A DNA stretch of 64,000 bases from Pseudomonas sp. B20(2017). Lineage in GTDB: Bacteria > Pseudomonadota > Gammaproteobacteria > Pseudomonadales > Pseudomonadaceae. The position numbers were made by a program, and so were the translations under genes. Below, piece after piece: positions 8,050-18,356 of this stretch; the first letter of the stretch is position 1; the number at the start of each line of letters is the position of its first letter. The notes below the pieces were generated by a model. That model saw only the letters and a program-made list of their open reading frames with translations, was not told the origin of the DNA and did no database searches. The stretch covers positions 62,001 to 126,000 of the forward strand of contig NZ_NEJP01000007.1 in assembly GCF_002113125.1 (NCBI RefSeq), written 5' to 3'.

Positions 8050-9996
8050 ATGCGCCTGAAGTTGCTCACCAATCTTAATACTCTGTTGCTGGTCGCCGTC
8101 TGCGTGGCCCTCGGCGCCACGCTGTGGTGGTCGCAAAAAGCCCTGGAACGCCCGTATCTGTTGATGGAGCGTTATCTGGGACTGTCGCAGCAATTTCAGA
8201 ATGACGTGGCACGCAACGTCGAGGATTACCTCGCCAGCGGCGACGCCCTGCGTCTGAGCAGCGCCAGTCAGGCCATCGATCAGTTGCAGAAAGAACTCGG
8301 CGAGCTGCCGCCGGCGCTGGCCGACACCTTGCGCCCGAGCCTCACCGGCCTCGACGAATTCAGCAAGACCGACTTGCTGGCCGCCGGCAAACTGGCCGGC
8401 GATCCACAGGCGCTGCTGCTGCAGGCCGAGCGCGAATTGAGCGCCAGCCTCGATCAACTCAGCACCTACGCCGGCGGCGATGCGACTTACCTGACACCCC
8501 TGCTGGTCGCCTCTCAACATCTGGGCAAACTGTCGCTGGCCCGGGACAAACTGGTCAGCAGCGGGCGCAGTGAACTGGCCGCCGATGTCGAGCGCGAAGT
8601 CAGCAACATCCGCGCCCAGGCCCAGACAATCGACGCCCTGCCCTTGCTCGGCGTGGTCGCCCGCAGTGAATCCGGCAGCGACGACTTCGCCGCGCTGATG
8701 GGCATCGAAAGCACGGAAAAAGCCGCTGCCGAAGACGCCGGCGTCGGCCTCAAACGCGAGCTCAACAGTTTGCTCGGCCGTTACCCGGCGGAGCTGGCGC
8801 GCACCCGCGAGCAGATCCAGAAACGCACCGACCTGAGCACCGCGACCCACCAGAAAATTGCCGCCGTGCAGCAAGCCATCGCCGGTCTCGAACCGGTGGT
8901 GCGCGCCCAGCACGGGCAGATCCAGGGCGAAGTAAGGCTGATGCAAGGCGTGATGATCGGCCTGATTCTGCTGATCGCGCTGCTGATCGACACCCTGCAA
9001 CGACGCCTCGCCCGCACCCTGACCAACCTCGCGCCGGCGCTGTCGACCTGGGCCGAAGGCGACTTCAGCCGCGACATTCATCTGGGAAAAACCAACCGCG
9101 AACTGCACGACATCGAAGCCTCGCTCAATCGCCTGCGCGCCTATCTGGTGGATCTGGTCGGGACCATTCGCGGCAATGCCGAGCAAGTGGCCGGCAGCAG
9201 CCGCACCCTCGCCGAACTGAGCAATGACTTGCACAGCGGCGCCGAACATCAGGCCGGCGATACCGCGCTGATCCGTGATTCCCTCGGCGAACTGGAAGCG
9301 ACCATCCAGCAAGTGGCCGGCGATGCGCGCCAGGCCGCCGACGCCAGTCGCCATGCCGGACTGGCCGTCGAACACGGGCAACAGGTGATCGGCCAGAGTC
9401 TCACCGGCCTGCACGCGCTGGTTGGCGAAGTGCAGGGCAATGCGCAAATGATCGAACACCTGGCCGAAGAGTCGGCAACCATCGGCGGCGTGCTGACGGT
9501 GATCCGCTCGATTGCCGACCAGACCAACCTGCTGGCGCTCAACGCGGCGATCGAAGCCGCCCGCGCCGGAGAAATGGGTCGCGGATTCGCCGTGGTGGCC
9601 GAGGAAGTGCGCTCGCTGGCGCAACGCACCGCCGGCGCCACGGCAGAAATCCAGACCCTGATCGCCGGCCTGCAAACCGCCGCAAGGCAATCGGTCGAGG
9701 GCATGCGCGCGCAGGTCGAACACGCCGAGGCCACGGCCAATCAGGCGCAATCGGCGGACGGGGCACTGGACAAGATTGTCGGCGCGATCCAGACCATCTC
9801 CGACACCGCCGTCCGCATCGCCGACATCACCGCGCAACAGAGCGGTGCCGTCAGCGAGATCCGCGATCACAGCGAACGGATTCATCAGTTGGGCGGTGAC
9901 AATCTGCTGCGCATCGGCCAGGGCCGCGAGCAAGGCGAGAACCTGCTGTTGCTGGGCGGTCAGCTGCACACCGCCGTGCAAGCCTTTCGCGTCTGA
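8050..9996 (+). CDS. ctpL: Methyl-accepting chemotaxis protein (CtpL-like)
   Basis: A 648-residue chemoreceptor. From the ATG at 8050 there is a first transmembrane helix (about residues 5-27), a mostly helical periplasmic ligand domain to about residue 290, a second helix ([15 protein letters not shown]), a HAMP-like linker and a cytoplasmic signalling domain. The hairpin tip is conserved: [20 protein letters not shown] then [18 protein letters not shown]1 CtpL (PA4844), in the same position, mediates taxis to phosphate at low concentration; ligand identity here is inferred from synteny. An in-frame TTG 12 bases upstream exists but the ATG directly precedes the basic RLK start of the membrane helix. 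Confidence 0.88.
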   Translation: MRLKLLTNLNTLLLVAVCVALGATLWWSQKALERPYLLMERYLGLSQQFQNDVARNVEDYLASGDALRLSSASQAIDQLQKELGELPPALADTLRPSLTGLDEFSKTDLLAAGKLAGDPQALLLQAERELSASLDQLSTYAGGDATYLTPLLVASQHLGKLSLARDKLVSSGRSELAADVEREVSNIRAQAQTIDALPLLGVVARSESGSDDFAALMGIESTEKAAAEDAGVGLKRELNSLLGRYPAELARTREQIQKRTDLSTATHQKIAAVQQAIAGLEPVVRAQHGQIQGEVRLMQGVMIGLILLIALLIDTLQRRLARTLTNLAPALSTWAEGDFSRDIHLGKTNRELHDIEASLNRLRAYLVDLVGTIRGNAEQVAGSSRTLAELSNDLHSGAEHQAGDTALIRDSLGELEATIQQVAGDARQAADASRHAGLAVEHGQQVIGQSLTGLHALVGEVQGNAQMIEHLAEESATIGGVLTVIRSIADQTNLLALNAAIEAARAGEMGRGFAVVAEEVRSLAQRTAGATAEIQTLIAGLQTAARQSVEGMRAQVEHAEATANQAQSADGALDKIVGAIQTISDTAVRIADITAQQSGAVSEIRDHSERIHQLGGDNLLRIGQGREQGENLLLLGGQLHTAVQAFRV

Positions 9997-10001
9997 CAGA
10001 T

Positions 10002-10062
10002 GGCTATCGCGAGCAGGCTCGCTCCCACATTGAATGCATACCCACCTGCTCGCGATGGGGCC
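10002..10062. repeat. Degenerate inverted REP pair
   Basis: Arms GGCTATCGCGAGCAGG (10002-10017) and CCTGCTCGCGATGGGGCC (10045-10062) face each other across a short loop that contains CTCGCTCCCACA. This is a variant of the Pseudomonas REP core and differs from the standard copies elsewhere in the window. It lies between ctpL and dsbD. Confidence 0.7.
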
Positions 10063-10139
10063 AGACGAGTCAAAGCAAGAACCTGCCAATCGGCACTCCG
10101 TCCGCTATCATTCCCGCATCTTTGATTCGCGAGATTGTC

Positions 10140-11897
10140 ATGCGCCGTCTGCTCTGCCTGCTGTTTTTCGTCTTCGCCCTGCCGGCCGGCGCCGCCGGTC
10201 TGTTCGACAGCAAACCCAGCGCCACGCTGGGCTCGGTCAACAACAGCGCCGATTTCCTGCCGGTGCGCGAAGCCTTTCAACTGAGCCTGGTCGAGAGCAC
10301 GCCGCAATCGGTCAAACTGCGCTTCGTCGCCACCGAAGGCTATTACCTCTACCGCCATCGCTTCCAGTTTCGTGCCGAGCCTGCCGAGGTGAAACTTGGC
10401 GCCGCACAGCTACCCCAAGGCGAACAGAAGCACGACGAGTACTTCGGCGACGTCGAGGTCTACCACGGCATTCTCGACGTGGAACTGCCGCGTAATGATT
10501 CCCGGGCGTTCACGCTGGCCGTCACCTATCAGGGCTGTGCCGACAAGGGTTTGTGCTACCCACCGGAAACCGAACGCCTGAGCATCGAGGGCAACGCAGC
10601 GGCAAATGACGCGTCCGCTCCGGTGACGGGTTGGGACTGGCGTGATCTGGCGCTGTTCTTCCTGGCGGGCCTGGGCCTGACCTTCACGCCGTGTGTATTG
10701 CCGATGCTGCCGATTCTGTCCGGCGTGGTGTTGCGCGGGCAGGTCGGCGGTTTGCGCGGCTTTAACCTTTCCCTGGCTTATGTGCTGCCGATGGCCGCGT
10801 GCTTCGCGCTGCTCGGCGCATTGATGGGGCTGTTCGGTGCGCAACTGAATCTGCAGGCACGACTGCAATCGGCGTGGGTACTGGTGCCGTTCGCGATGTT
10901 CTTTGCGGTGTTCGCGCTGGCGATGTTCGGCGTGTTCGAGCTGAAACTGCCGCACTTCATCAGCAGCCGCCTCGACCGGATCGCCGGGCGCACCGAAGGT
11001 GGCTCGCTGTGGGGCGCGGCGGTATTGGGTGTGGTGTCGAGTCTGCTGGTATCGCCGTGTGTTTCCGCACCGCTGGCCGGCGCGCTGCTTTATATAAGCG
11101 CCAGCGGTGATGCGCTGGGCGGCGGCCTGAAGCTGTTCATGCTCGGGCTGGGCATGGGCGCGCCGCTATTGCTGGTGGCCACCGGCGGCGCAGCGTGGCT
11201 GCCGAAAAGCGGGCCGTGGATGATGTACGTGAAGAACGGCATCGGCGTGTTGCTGCTCGGGCTGGCGATCGGTTTGCTCAGCCGGGTGTTGCCGGGACAG
11301 ATCACTTTGCTGCTGATCGGCTTGCTGGCCGGTGGCGTCGGCCTGTTCCTCGGCGCGCTGGAATTCGTCTACAAGCCGCCGCGCAAACGCCTCGGCCAAC
11401 TGCTCGGCATGTTTCTGCTGTTTTATGCGCTGGCCTGCTGGTACGGCGCGTTCAGCGGGCAGACCGACCCGCTGAATCCAATAGCCCCGGCACGCCTTGC
11501 CGACAGCGGCTCGACCGCGCAAAACAGCGGTTCGTGGCAGACCGTCAGCACCCCGGCAGAACTGGATCGGGTGCTGCTCGAAGCGAAAACCGCCGGCACC
11601 CCGCTGCTGCTCGACTGGTACGCCGACTGGTGCATCAGCTGCAAAGTCATCGAACACGAAGTCCTCAATGACGCCACGGTCGTGGATCGGCTCAAGGGTT
11701 ATCGACTGATCCGCTTCGATATCACCGCGAGCAATGCCGAACAGCGCACCCTGCTCGACCGCTACAGTCTGTTTGGACCACCGGCGCTGATGTTCTTCGG
11801 CAAGGACGGGGTGGAACGTCGCGATGTGCGGGTGATCGGCGAGATCAACGCCAGCGACTTCGCCGAACGTGTCGCCAAAGCGAATGACCGGATTTAA
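10140..11897 (+). CDS. dsbD: Thiol:disulfide interchange protein DsbD (DipZ)
   Basis: A 585-residue inner-membrane reductase that carries electrons from cytoplasmic thioredoxin to periplasmic partners such as DsbC and cytochrome c maturation proteins. The ATG at 10140 opens a Sec signal peptide (RRLLCLLFFVFALPAGAAG). The periplasmic alpha domain has its Cys pair in CADKGLCYPP (about 134-140). The central eight-helix domain has FTPCVLPMLPIL and VSPCVSAPLAGALLY, and the C-terminal thioredoxin domain has WYADWCISCK. All six catalytic cysteines appear present. PAO1 PA4845 (dipZ) is in the same position. Confidence 0.96.
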   Translation: MRRLLCLLFFVFALPAGAAGLFDSKPSATLGSVNNSADFLPVREAFQLSLVESTPQSVKLRFVATEGYYLYRHRFQFRAEPAEVKLGAAQLPQGEQKHDEYFGDVEVYHGILDVELPRNDSRAFTLAVTYQGCADKGLCYPPETERLSIEGNAAANDASAPVTGWDWRDLALFFLAGLGLTFTPCVLPMLPILSGVVLRGQVGGLRGFNLSLAYVLPMAACFALLGALMGLFGAQLNLQARLQSAWVLVPFAMFFAVFALAMFGVFELKLPHFISSRLDRIAGRTEGGSLWGAAVLGVVSSLLVSPCVSAPLAGALLYISASGDALGGGLKLFMLGLGMGAPLLLVATGGAAWLPKSGPWMMYVKNGIGVLLLGLAIGLLSRVLPGQITLLLIGLLAGGVGLFLGALEFVYKPPRKRLGQLLGMFLLFYALACWYGAFSGQTDPLNPIAPARLADSGSTAQNSGSWQTVSTPAELDRVLLEAKTAGTPLLLDWYADWCISCKVIEHEVLNDATVVDRLKGYRLIRFDITASNAEQRTLLDRYSLFGPPALMFFGKDGVERRDVRVIGEINASDFAERVAKANDRI

Positions 11898-12029
11898 TCA
11901 GTCAGTCACATATTTTGCGCAAACATCGGACATCGTGCTGGCTATTGCAGAGAACTGGACAGTCACAAAGTCTTTGCGGCATAGTCGCCGGGTTCTGACG
12001 AAGGCTCACTCATAACAAGGAACACGCAG

Positions 12030-12485
12030 ATGGCAACGCTACTGGTGCTGCACGGCCCCAACCTGAACCTGCTCGGCACCCGGGAACCCGGGACCTACGG
12101 GTCGACCACCCTGGCGCAGATCAATCAGGATCTGGAACGCCGCGCCCGTGAAGCCGGCCATCATCTGCTGTATCTGCAAAGCAACGCCGAGTACGAATTG
12201 ATCGACCGCATCCACGCCGCACGTGGCGAGGGCGTGGACTTCATTCTGATCAACCCGGCGGCATTTACACACACAAGTGTCGCATTACGTGACGCGCTGC
12301 TGGGAGTGAGCATCCCATTCATCGAAGTGCATTTGTCCAACGTGCACAAACGCGAACCTTTCCGCCATCACTCCTACTTCTCCGACGTAGCGGTAGGAGT
12401 GATCTGCGGCCTTGGCGCCAGCGGTTACCGACTGGCCCTGGAGGCTGCACTAGAGCAGCTTGAACAACAAGCTATACGCCCCTGA
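12030..12485 (+). CDS. aroQ: Type II 3-dehydroquinate dehydratase
   Basis: A 151-residue type II dehydroquinase of the shikimate pathway, forming 3-dehydroshikimate by trans-elimination; the family forms dodecamers. Diagnostic motifs are [20 protein letters not shown] at the N-terminus (with the active-site lid Tyr and Arg), [30 protein letters not shown] and the catalytic-His region [22 protein letters not shown] lies 9 bases before the ATG. It leads a three-gene unit with accB and accC, an order kept across Pseudomonas. Confidence 0.98.
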   Translation: MATLLVLHGPNLNLLGTREPGTYGSTTLAQINQDLERRAREAGHHLLYLQSNAEYELIDRIHAARGEGVDFILINPAAFTHTSVALRDALLGVSIPFIEVHLSNVHKREPFRHHSYFSDVAVGVICGLGASGYRLALEAALEQLEQQAIRP

Positions 12486-12509
12486 CCGACCCTTGGGAGT
12501 TGATGATTC

Positions 12510-12974
12510 ATGGATATCCGTAAAGTTAAGAAACTGATCGAATTGCTGGAAGAGTCCGGCATCGACGAGCTCGAGATCAAGGAAGGCGAAGAGTCCGTAC
12601 GCATCAGCCGTCACAGCAAGACCCCGGCGCAGCAGTACTACGCACCGGCTCCGATGCAGGCTCCGGCCGCTGCACCTGCCGCCGCTGCCGCTCCGGTTGC
12701 TGCAGCAGCTCCTGCTGCCGCTGCTGCTCCAGCGCTGAACGGCACCGTTGCCCGTTCGCCGATGGTCGGCACCTTCTATCGCAAATCCTCGCCAACCTCG
12801 CCAGCCTTCGTTGAAGTCGGCCAGACCGTGAAGAAAGGCGACACCCTGTGCATCGTCGAAGCCATGAAGATGATGAACCACATCGAAGCTGAAACCAGCG
12901 GTGTGATCGAGTCCATCCTCGTCGAAGACGGCCAGCCGGTTGAGTACGACCAACCGCTGTTCACCATCGTTTGA
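12510..12974 (+). CDS. accB: Biotin carboxyl carrier protein of acetyl-CoA carboxylase
   Basis: A 154-residue BCCP, the biotin-bearing subunit of acetyl-CoA carboxylase in fatty-acid synthesis. An N-terminal domain (about 1-40) is followed by a flexible Ala/Pro linker (about 40-75) and the biotinyl domain, whose target lysine is in [10 protein letters not shown] near residue 117. The start lies 24 bases after the aroQ stop and its TGA is 17 bases before the accC ATG. Expression is expected to be coupled to accC. Confidence 0.98.
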   Translation: MDIRKVKKLIELLEESGIDELEIKEGEESVRISRHSKTPAQQYYAPAPMQAPAAAPAAAAAPVAAAAPAAAAAPALNGTVARSPMVGTFYRKSSPTSPAFVEVGQTVKKGDTLCIVEAMKMMNHIEAETSGVIESILVEDGQPVEYDQPLFTIV

Positions 12975-12991
12975 ACTGCGGAGAGCCTTTG

Positions 12992-14350
12992 ATGACTGCG
13001 AAGTTGGAAAAAGTTCTGATCGCTAACCGCGGTGAGATCGCCCTGCGGATTCTGCGTGCCTGCAAAGAGATGGGCATCAAGACCGTCGCCGTTTACTCCA
13101 AGGCCGATAAAGAGCTGATGCACCTGGGTCTGGCAGACGAATCCGTCTGCATCGGCCCGGCTTCTGCCGCTCAGTCCTACCTGCACATCCCGGCCATCAT
13201 CGCTGCCGCCGAAGTGACTGGCGCTACCGCCATTCACCCAGGCTACGGTTTCCTCGCGGAAAACGCTGATTTCGCCGAGCAGGTCGAAAACTCCGGCTTC
13301 GCTTTCATCGGCCCGAAAGCCGAGACCATTCGCCTGATGGGCGACAAGGTATCGGCCAAGCACGCGATGATCGAAGCGGGCGTGCCAACCGTTCCTGGTT
13401 CCGACGGCCCGCTGCCGGAAGACGAGGAAACGGCACTGCGCATCGGTCGTGAAGTCGGCTATCCGGTGATCATCAAGGCCGCTGGCGGCGGTGGTGGTCG
13501 CGGCATGCGCGTGGTGCACAAGGAAGAAGACCTGATCGCCTCGGCGAAACTGACCCGCTCCGAAGCTGGCGCGGCGTTCGGCAACCCGATGGTCTATCTG
13601 GAAAAATTCCTGACCAACCCGCGTCACGTCGAAGTGCAGGTTCTGTCCGACGGCCAGGGCAACGCCATCCATCTGGGCGACCGCGATTGCTCGCTGCAAC
13701 GCCGTCACCAGAAAGTTCTCGAAGAAGCGCCGGCACCGGGCATCGACGAGAAGGCTCGCCAGGAAGTCTTCGCTCGCTGCGTTCAGGCGTGCATCGATAT
13801 CGGCTACCGTGGCGCAGGCACTTTCGAGTTCCTGTACGAGAACGGTCGCTTCTACTTCATCGAGATGAACACTCGTGTTCAGGTAGAGCACCCGGTTTCG
13901 GAAATGGTCACCGGCGTCGACATCGTCAAGGAGATGCTGAGCATCGCCGCTGGCAACAAGCTGTCGATTCGTCAGGAAGACGTGGTCATCCGTGGTCACG
14001 CGCTGGAATGCCGGATCAACGCCGAAGACCCTCGCACCTTCATGCCGAGCCCGGGTACGGTCAAGCATTTCCACGCTCCAGGCGGCAACGGCGTTCGCGT
14101 CGATTCGCACCTGTACAGCGGTTATGCCGTTCCGCCGAACTACGACTCGCTGATCGGCAAGCTGATCACTTACGGCGCGACCCGCGACGAAGCCATGGCC
14201 CGCATGCGCAATGCCCTGGACGAAATCGTGGTCGACGGGATCAAGACCAACATCCCGCTGCACCGTGATCTGACCCGCGACGAAGGCTTCTGCAAAGGGG
14301 GTGTGAACATTCATTACCTCGAGCACAAGCTGGCTGGCGAGAAGCACTAA
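12992..14350 (+). CDS. accC: Biotin carboxylase of acetyl-CoA carboxylase
   Basis: A 452-residue ATP-grasp enzyme that carboxylates the biotin on AccB using bicarbonate and ATP. Seen are the N-terminal [20 protein letters not shown], the ATP-binding glycine-rich loop [26 protein letters not shown], and the catalytic region [20 protein letters not shown]. The ATG at 12992 has GGAGAG at proper spacing; an in-frame TTG at 12971 overlaps the accB stop and is less likely. A strong terminator follows 18 bases after the stop. Confidence 0.98.
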   Translation: MTAKLEKVLIANRGEIALRILRACKEMGIKTVAVYSKADKELMHLGLADESVCIGPASAAQSYLHIPAIIAAAEVTGATAIHPGYGFLAENADFAEQVENSGFAFIGPKAETIRLMGDKVSAKHAMIEAGVPTVPGSDGPLPEDEETALRIGREVGYPVIIKAAGGGGGRGMRVVHKEEDLIASAKLTRSEAGAAFGNPMVYLEKFLTNPRHVEVQVLSDGQGNAIHLGDRDCSLQRRHQKVLEEAPAPGIDEKARQEVFARCVQACIDIGYRGAGTFEFLYENGRFYFIEMNTRVQVEHPVSEMVTGVDIVKEMLSIAAGNKLSIRQEDVVIRGHALECRINAEDPRTFMPSPGTVKHFHAPGGNGVRVDSHLYSGYAVPPNYDSLIGKLITYGATRDEAMARMRNALDEIVVDGIKTNIPLHRDLTRDEGFCKGGVNIHYLEHKLAGEKH

Positions 14351-14367
14351 GCTTCAGCCCGCACCAG

Positions 14368-14399
14368 ACAAAGCCGCCTTCGGGCGGCTTTGTTGTTTC
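14368..14399 (+). terminator. Rho-independent terminator after accC
   Basis: AAAGCCGCC and GGCGGCTTT form a perfect 9-bp stem closed by a TTCG tetraloop, followed by TTTGTTGTTT. It ends the aroQ-accB-accC transcript. Confidence 0.92.
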
Positions 14400-14417
14400 T
14401 GGAGATTGCAAAAAACC

Positions 14418-14506
14418 TGTGGGAACGGGCTTGCTCGCGAAGGCGGCGCATCAGTCAGCATCAAAGTGACTGGCAATCTGCTTTCGCGAGCAAGCTCGCT
14501 CCCACA
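14418..14506. repeat. REPIN (two inverted REP sequences)
   Basis: TGTGGGAACGGGCTTGCTCG at the left end and its near complement CGAGCAAGCTCGCTCCCACA at the right end flank about 45 bases of variable spacer. It lies between the accC terminator and prmA. The left arm carries two changes relative to the common core. Confidence 0.9.
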
Positions 14507-14585
14507 AAAGCTTTGAGCTCGCGTAAACTTGCGCGCTTCTCGCAGGCCGCTAGGCTGCAATCAATCTTTTTCACAGGTGCCCGCC

Positions 14586-15464
14586 ATGCCTTGGCTGCAA
14601 GTAAGACTCGCCATCAGCCCGGAACAAGCCGAAACCTACGAAGACGCTTTCCTTGAAGTGGGCGCCGTTTCGGTGACCTTCATGGACGCCGAAGATCAGC
14701 CGATCTTCGAACCGGAACTCAATACCACCCCGCTGTGGGCACACACCCACCTGCTGGCCCTGTTCGAGGGCGGCACCGAAGCCGCCCCGGTACTGGCCCA
14801 TCTGGAACTGCTGACCGGCAGCCCGCTGCCCGAGCACCACAGCGAAGTGATCGAAGACCAGGACTGGGAACGCAGCTGGATGGATGGTTTCCAGCCGATG
14901 CGTTTCGGCCAGCGCCTGTGGATCGTGCCGAGCTGGCACGCCGCACCGGAGCCGGACGCGGTCAACCTGTTGCTGGACCCGGGCCTGGCATTCGGCACCG
15001 GCACTCACCCTACCACCGCCCTGTGCCTGGAATGGCTGGACGGCCAGGACCTGAAAGACTGCAACGTGCTGGACTTCGGCTGCGGCTCGGGGATTCTGGC
15101 GATTGCCGCCCTGCTGCTCGGCGCGAAAGAAGCCGTGGGCACCGACATCGACGTGCAGGCACTCGAGGCCTCCCGCGACAACGCCGGGCGCAACAACATC
15201 GCTGACGAATTGTTCCCGCTGTACCTGCCGGAAGACCTGCCGCAGGTCAAAGCCGACGTGCTGGTGGCCAACATTCTGGCCGGCCCGCTGGTTTCCCTGG
15301 CCCCGCAACTGTCCGGCCTGGTCAAGTCCGGCGGGCGTCTGGCACTGTCCGGGATCCTCGCCGAACAAGGTGAGGAAGTCGCTGCCGCCTACGCGCAGGA
15401 CTTCGATCTTGACCCGATCGCCAATCGTGATGGCTGGGTGCGCATCACCGGCCGTCGGCGCTAG
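14586..15464 (+). CDS. prmA: Ribosomal protein L11 methyltransferase
   Basis: A 292-residue SAM-dependent methyltransferase that trimethylates ribosomal protein L11. The N-terminal substrate-recognition domain starts [11 protein letters not shown]; the catalytic domain has [20 protein letters not shown] and the SAM-binding motif [20 protein letters not shown], then [16 protein letters not shown]. The ATG at 14586 is chosen because the family begins here; upstream in-frame codons are unrelated. The DUF3426 gene starts 30 bases downstream. Confidence 0.97.
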   Translation: MPWLQVRLAISPEQAETYEDAFLEVGAVSVTFMDAEDQPIFEPELNTTPLWAHTHLLALFEGGTEAAPVLAHLELLTGSPLPEHHSEVIEDQDWERSWMDGFQPMRFGQRLWIVPSWHAAPEPDAVNLLLDPGLAFGTGTHPTTALCLEWLDGQDLKDCNVLDFGCGSGILAIAALLLGAKEAVGTDIDVQALEASRDNAGRNNIADELFPLYLPEDLPQVKADVLVANILAGPLVSLAPQLSGLVKSGGRLALSGILAEQGEEVAAAYAQDFDLDPIANRDGWVRITGRRR

Positions 15465-15494
15465 AATGACCGCCTGCTCAATCCGGATCGCCGC

Positions 15495-16760
15495 ATGACC
15501 GACAGCTTCGTCACCCAGTGCCCGCATTGCCAAACCAGTTTCCGCGTCAGCCACGCTCAATTGAGCGTGGCCCGCGGGGTGGTTCGTTGCGGCTCCTGCC
15601 TGCAAGTGTTCAATGCCGCCAGGCAATTGCTGGAGCAACACGCAGGCAAGGAAGCGGTCACGCCGGTGGCACCGTTAACCAGCGAGCCGCCGGTCAGCGA
15701 GCCGACACCTGCCGAACCACCGGCCATCGTCGAAACGACCCAACCGCGCGCCATCAGCCAGAAGCAATGGAGCGCCGCCGAGCTGGATCTGGACAGTCTG
15801 GATCTGGACGAAGAACTGGCTCGCCTCGAGCAACGGGAAATCCAGCCGACCACCGAGTTCGGCCGCCCACGCGAAGACGCCCTGAGCGCTCGCCGCGACA
15901 GCCACGAACCGGAAGACACGACGTGGCCGGACAGCCTGTTCAGCGAACCGGCGGATGAGCGTGCACCGGAAGTCGAAGAGGAACCCGACGCCGTCGAGCC
16001 CGAGCCGGTCCGACCGGAACGCACCGAACCCTCGCTGTCGCTGGAGCCGGTGGATCTCGATGACGAACCACCTATCCCGCAACTGCGCCTGCACGATCCA
16101 ATCGACCCGAATGCCCGCCGCGAACGCCTGTCGGCCAGCGATGACGTCGACGACGAACTGCCACTGATCGAACCTGCACGCAAAAAGCGTGAACGCGTCG
16201 AATCCAGCGTTCGCGCCGAAGCCTTGCAGGACCTGACCGACGACCCGCTGCAACTGGACTGGCAGAAACGCCGCTCGCCATGGGGCCGTCGCCTGCTCTG
16301 GCTGTTGCTGATCGCGCTGGCCGCCGCCGGCCTGGGCGGACAATACATCGCCTATCACTTCGATGAACTGGCTCGCCAGGATCAATACCGGCCGTGGTTC
16401 CAGCAACTGTGCCCGCAAGTCGGCTGCACAGTGCCGTCCAAGGTCGATATCGCCAAGATCAAGAGCAGCAACCTGGTGGTGCGCAGCCACCCGGAATTCA
16501 GCGGAGCGCTGGTAGTGGACGCGATCATCTATAACCGCGCGCCGTTCTCGCAGCCGTTTCCGCTGCTGGAGCTGCGCTTCGCCGACCTCAACGGTCACCT
16601 GATCGCCAGTCGTCGCTTCAAACCCGGCGAATACCTCAACGGCGACCTCGAAGGCATGGCGGAAATGCCGCCGCAGACGCCGATTCACATCGCCCTGGAC
16701 ATTCTCGATCCAGGCCCGAAAGCCGTGAACTACAGCCTGAGTTTTCACTCGCCCGAGTGA
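15495..16760 (+). CDS. Zinc-ribbon DUF3426 membrane protein
   Basis: A 421-residue protein of the DUF3426 family. It opens with an MJ0042-type zinc ribbon with CPHC and CGSC knuckles (residues about 9-31). A long acidic, Pro/Glu-rich, probably disordered region follows (about 60-250). A single transmembrane helix (RRLLWLLLIALAAAGLGGQY) precedes a C-terminal extracytoplasmic DUF3426 domain with WFQQLCPQVGC. Role unknown; it always sits beside prmA in Pseudomonas (PAO1 PA4851). Confidence 0.9.
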   Translation: MTDSFVTQCPHCQTSFRVSHAQLSVARGVVRCGSCLQVFNAARQLLEQHAGKEAVTPVAPLTSEPPVSEPTPAEPPAIVETTQPRAISQKQWSAAELDLDSLDLDEELARLEQREIQPTTEFGRPREDALSARRDSHEPEDTTWPDSLFSEPADERAPEVEEEPDAVEPEPVRPERTEPSLSLEPVDLDDEPPIPQLRLHDPIDPNARRERLSASDDVDDELPLIEPARKKRERVESSVRAEALQDLTDDPLQLDWQKRRSPWGRRLLWLLLIALAAAGLGGQYIAYHFDELARQDQYRPWFQQLCPQVGCTVPSKVDIAKIKSSNLVVRSHPEFSGALVVDAIIYNRAPFSQPFPLLELRFADLNGHLIASRRFKPGEYLNGDLEGMAEMPPQTPIHIALDILDPGPKAVNYSLSFHSPE

Positions 16761-16945
16761 AACGCTTCACCGCTCCCGGATTGACGGCAGTTTTCTGACT
16801 GCACAGCACACGACCAAACCGGCGGTAATAACAGAATAACTGTTCAGATTTTGTTCAATTCAGCCTTTATCCAGTCATCGAGAGCGGGTATCATGCCAAC
16901 CCTTTTTCGAACTCTCATGATCCGGCCCCACTTCAGGGAAGTCCT

Positions 16946-17956
16946 ATGTCGGCGGTACGCATCGGCCCATATACATTGCAGAACGGCTTGATCCTCGCCC
17001 CGATGGCGGGCGTCACCGACCAGCCCTTTCGTCAGCTGTGCAAGCGTTTGGGCGCAGGGCTTGTAGTCTCGGAAATGGTCACCAGTGACATGAGCCTGTG
17101 GAACACCCGCAAGTCGCGCATGCGCATGATCCACGAGGGCGATCCCGAGCCACGCTCGGTGCAGATCGCCGGTGGCGACGCGCAGATGCTGGCGGATGCG
17201 GCCCGGGCTAACGTCGAGCTGGGCGCACAGATTATTGATATCAACATGGGTTGCCCGGCGAAGAAGGTCTGCAACAAGGCCGCCGGCTCCGCGTTGTTGA
17301 AGGATGAGGCACTGGTTACCGAGATCCTGCACGCCGTCGTGGCGGCAGTTGATGTGCCGGTGACCCTGAAGATCCGCACCGGATGGGATCGCGACAACAA
17401 GAACGGCCTGACCGTGGCGAAGATCGCCGAGCAGGCCGGGATCACGGCGCTGGCGGTGCATGGCCGTACCCGCGCCGACCTGTACACCGGCGAAGCCGAG
17501 TACGACACCATTGCCGCGATCAAGCAGGCGGTGTCGATTCCGGTCTTTGCCAACGGCGACATCGTATCGCCGGAAAAGGCCCGCTACGTGCTCGACGCGA
17601 CCGGTGCCGACGGCCTGTTGATCGGCCGGGCTGCCCAGGGGCGGCCATGGATTTTTCGAGAGATCGAACACTTCCTGCGTACCGGCGAAAAACTGCCGGC
17701 GCCGGAGCTGATCGAGGTGGAACGCATTCTGCTTGAGCATCTGGCCGCCCTTCACGCCTTCTATGGGGACGTGATGGGTGTGCGAATTGCCCGCAAGCAT
17801 GTGGGCTGGTATCTCGCAACCTTGCCGGGCGCCAGGGAATTTCGCGCCCACTTCAATCGTTTGGATGGTACGGAAACACAATGCGCCAACGTTCGGGAGT
17901 TCTTCGCCGAACGTTACAAGAGCCTGACAGGGGACGAAAAAGGGGTGGCCGCATGA
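16946..17956 (+). CDS. dusB: tRNA-dihydrouridine synthase B
   Basis: A 336-residue FMN enzyme that reduces specific uridines in the tRNA D-loop. Motifs include [36 protein letters not shown] with the catalytic cysteine in [15 protein letters not shown] and [18 protein letters not shown]. Its TGA overlaps the fis ATG (ATGA), the classic dusB-fis operon shared with enterobacteria. The 185-base gap upstream contains a possible -10 TATCAT near 16889. Confidence 0.97.
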   Translation: MSAVRIGPYTLQNGLILAPMAGVTDQPFRQLCKRLGAGLVVSEMVTSDMSLWNTRKSRMRMIHEGDPEPRSVQIAGGDAQMLADAARANVELGAQIIDINMGCPAKKVCNKAAGSALLKDEALVTEILHAVVAAVDVPVTLKIRTGWDRDNKNGLTVAKIAEQAGITALAVHGRTRADLYTGEAEYDTIAAIKQAVSIPVFANGDIVSPEKARYVLDATGADGLLIGRAAQGRPWIFREIEHFLRTGEKLPAPELIEVERILLEHLAALHAFYGDVMGVRIARKHVGWYLATLPGAREFRAHFNRLDGTETQCANVREFFAERYKSLTGDEKGVAA

Positions 17957-18273
17957 CGATGATGACCGAGACTTTAGTGAGTGGAACAACACCCGTGAGC
18001 GACAACGTGAATTTGAAACAGCACCTCAATACCCCGAGCGAAGAAGGCCAGACCCTTCGCGGGAGTGTCGAGAAGGCGCTGCACAATTATTTCGCCCACC
18101 TTGAGGGCGCGTCCGTCACGGACGTGTACAACCTGGTGCTCTCCGAAGTCGAGGCTCCCCTGCTCGAAAGCGTGATGAACTACGTCAAGGGCAACCAGAC
18201 CAAGGCCAGCGAGCTGCTCGGACTGAACCGCGGCACGCTGCGCAAGAAACTCAAGCAGTACGATCTGCTGTAA
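17953..18273 (+). CDS. fis: DNA-binding protein Fis
   Basis: A 106-residue nucleoid-associated regulator that bends DNA and affects rRNA, recombination and many promoters. The C-terminal helix-turn-helix is clear: [20 protein letters not shown]. The ATG at 17953 overlaps the dusB stop (ATGA), so translation is coupled; in-frame codons upstream lie inside dusB. The N-terminal arm is slightly longer than in E. coli (98 residues). A terminator follows 18 bases downstream. Confidence 0.96.
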   Translation: MTMMTETLVSGTTPVSDNVNLKQHLNTPSEEGQTLRGSVEKALHNYFAHLEGASVTDVYNLVLSEVEAPLLESVMNYVKGNQTKASELLGLNRGTLRKKLKQYDLL

Positions 18274-18290
18274 GCATTCAATCAAACCAG

Positions 18291-18324
18291 AAAGGCGCCC
18301 GCGTAAAAAACGGTCGCCTTTTTT
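18291..18324 (+). terminator. Rho-independent terminator after fis
   Basis: AAAGGCGCCCG pairs with CGGTCGCCTTT with one mismatch across an A-rich loop, followed by TTTTTT. It separates the dusB-fis transcript from purH. Confidence 0.85.
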
Positions 18325-18356
18325 GCTGACTTCCCTTGCTTTTGATGGAAATTGAG

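Noticed and set aside
7978..10089. 703-codon frame opposite ctpL
   Set aside because: It mirrors a recognised chemoreceptor; the translation is low-complexity Gln/Gly/Ala-rich sequence.
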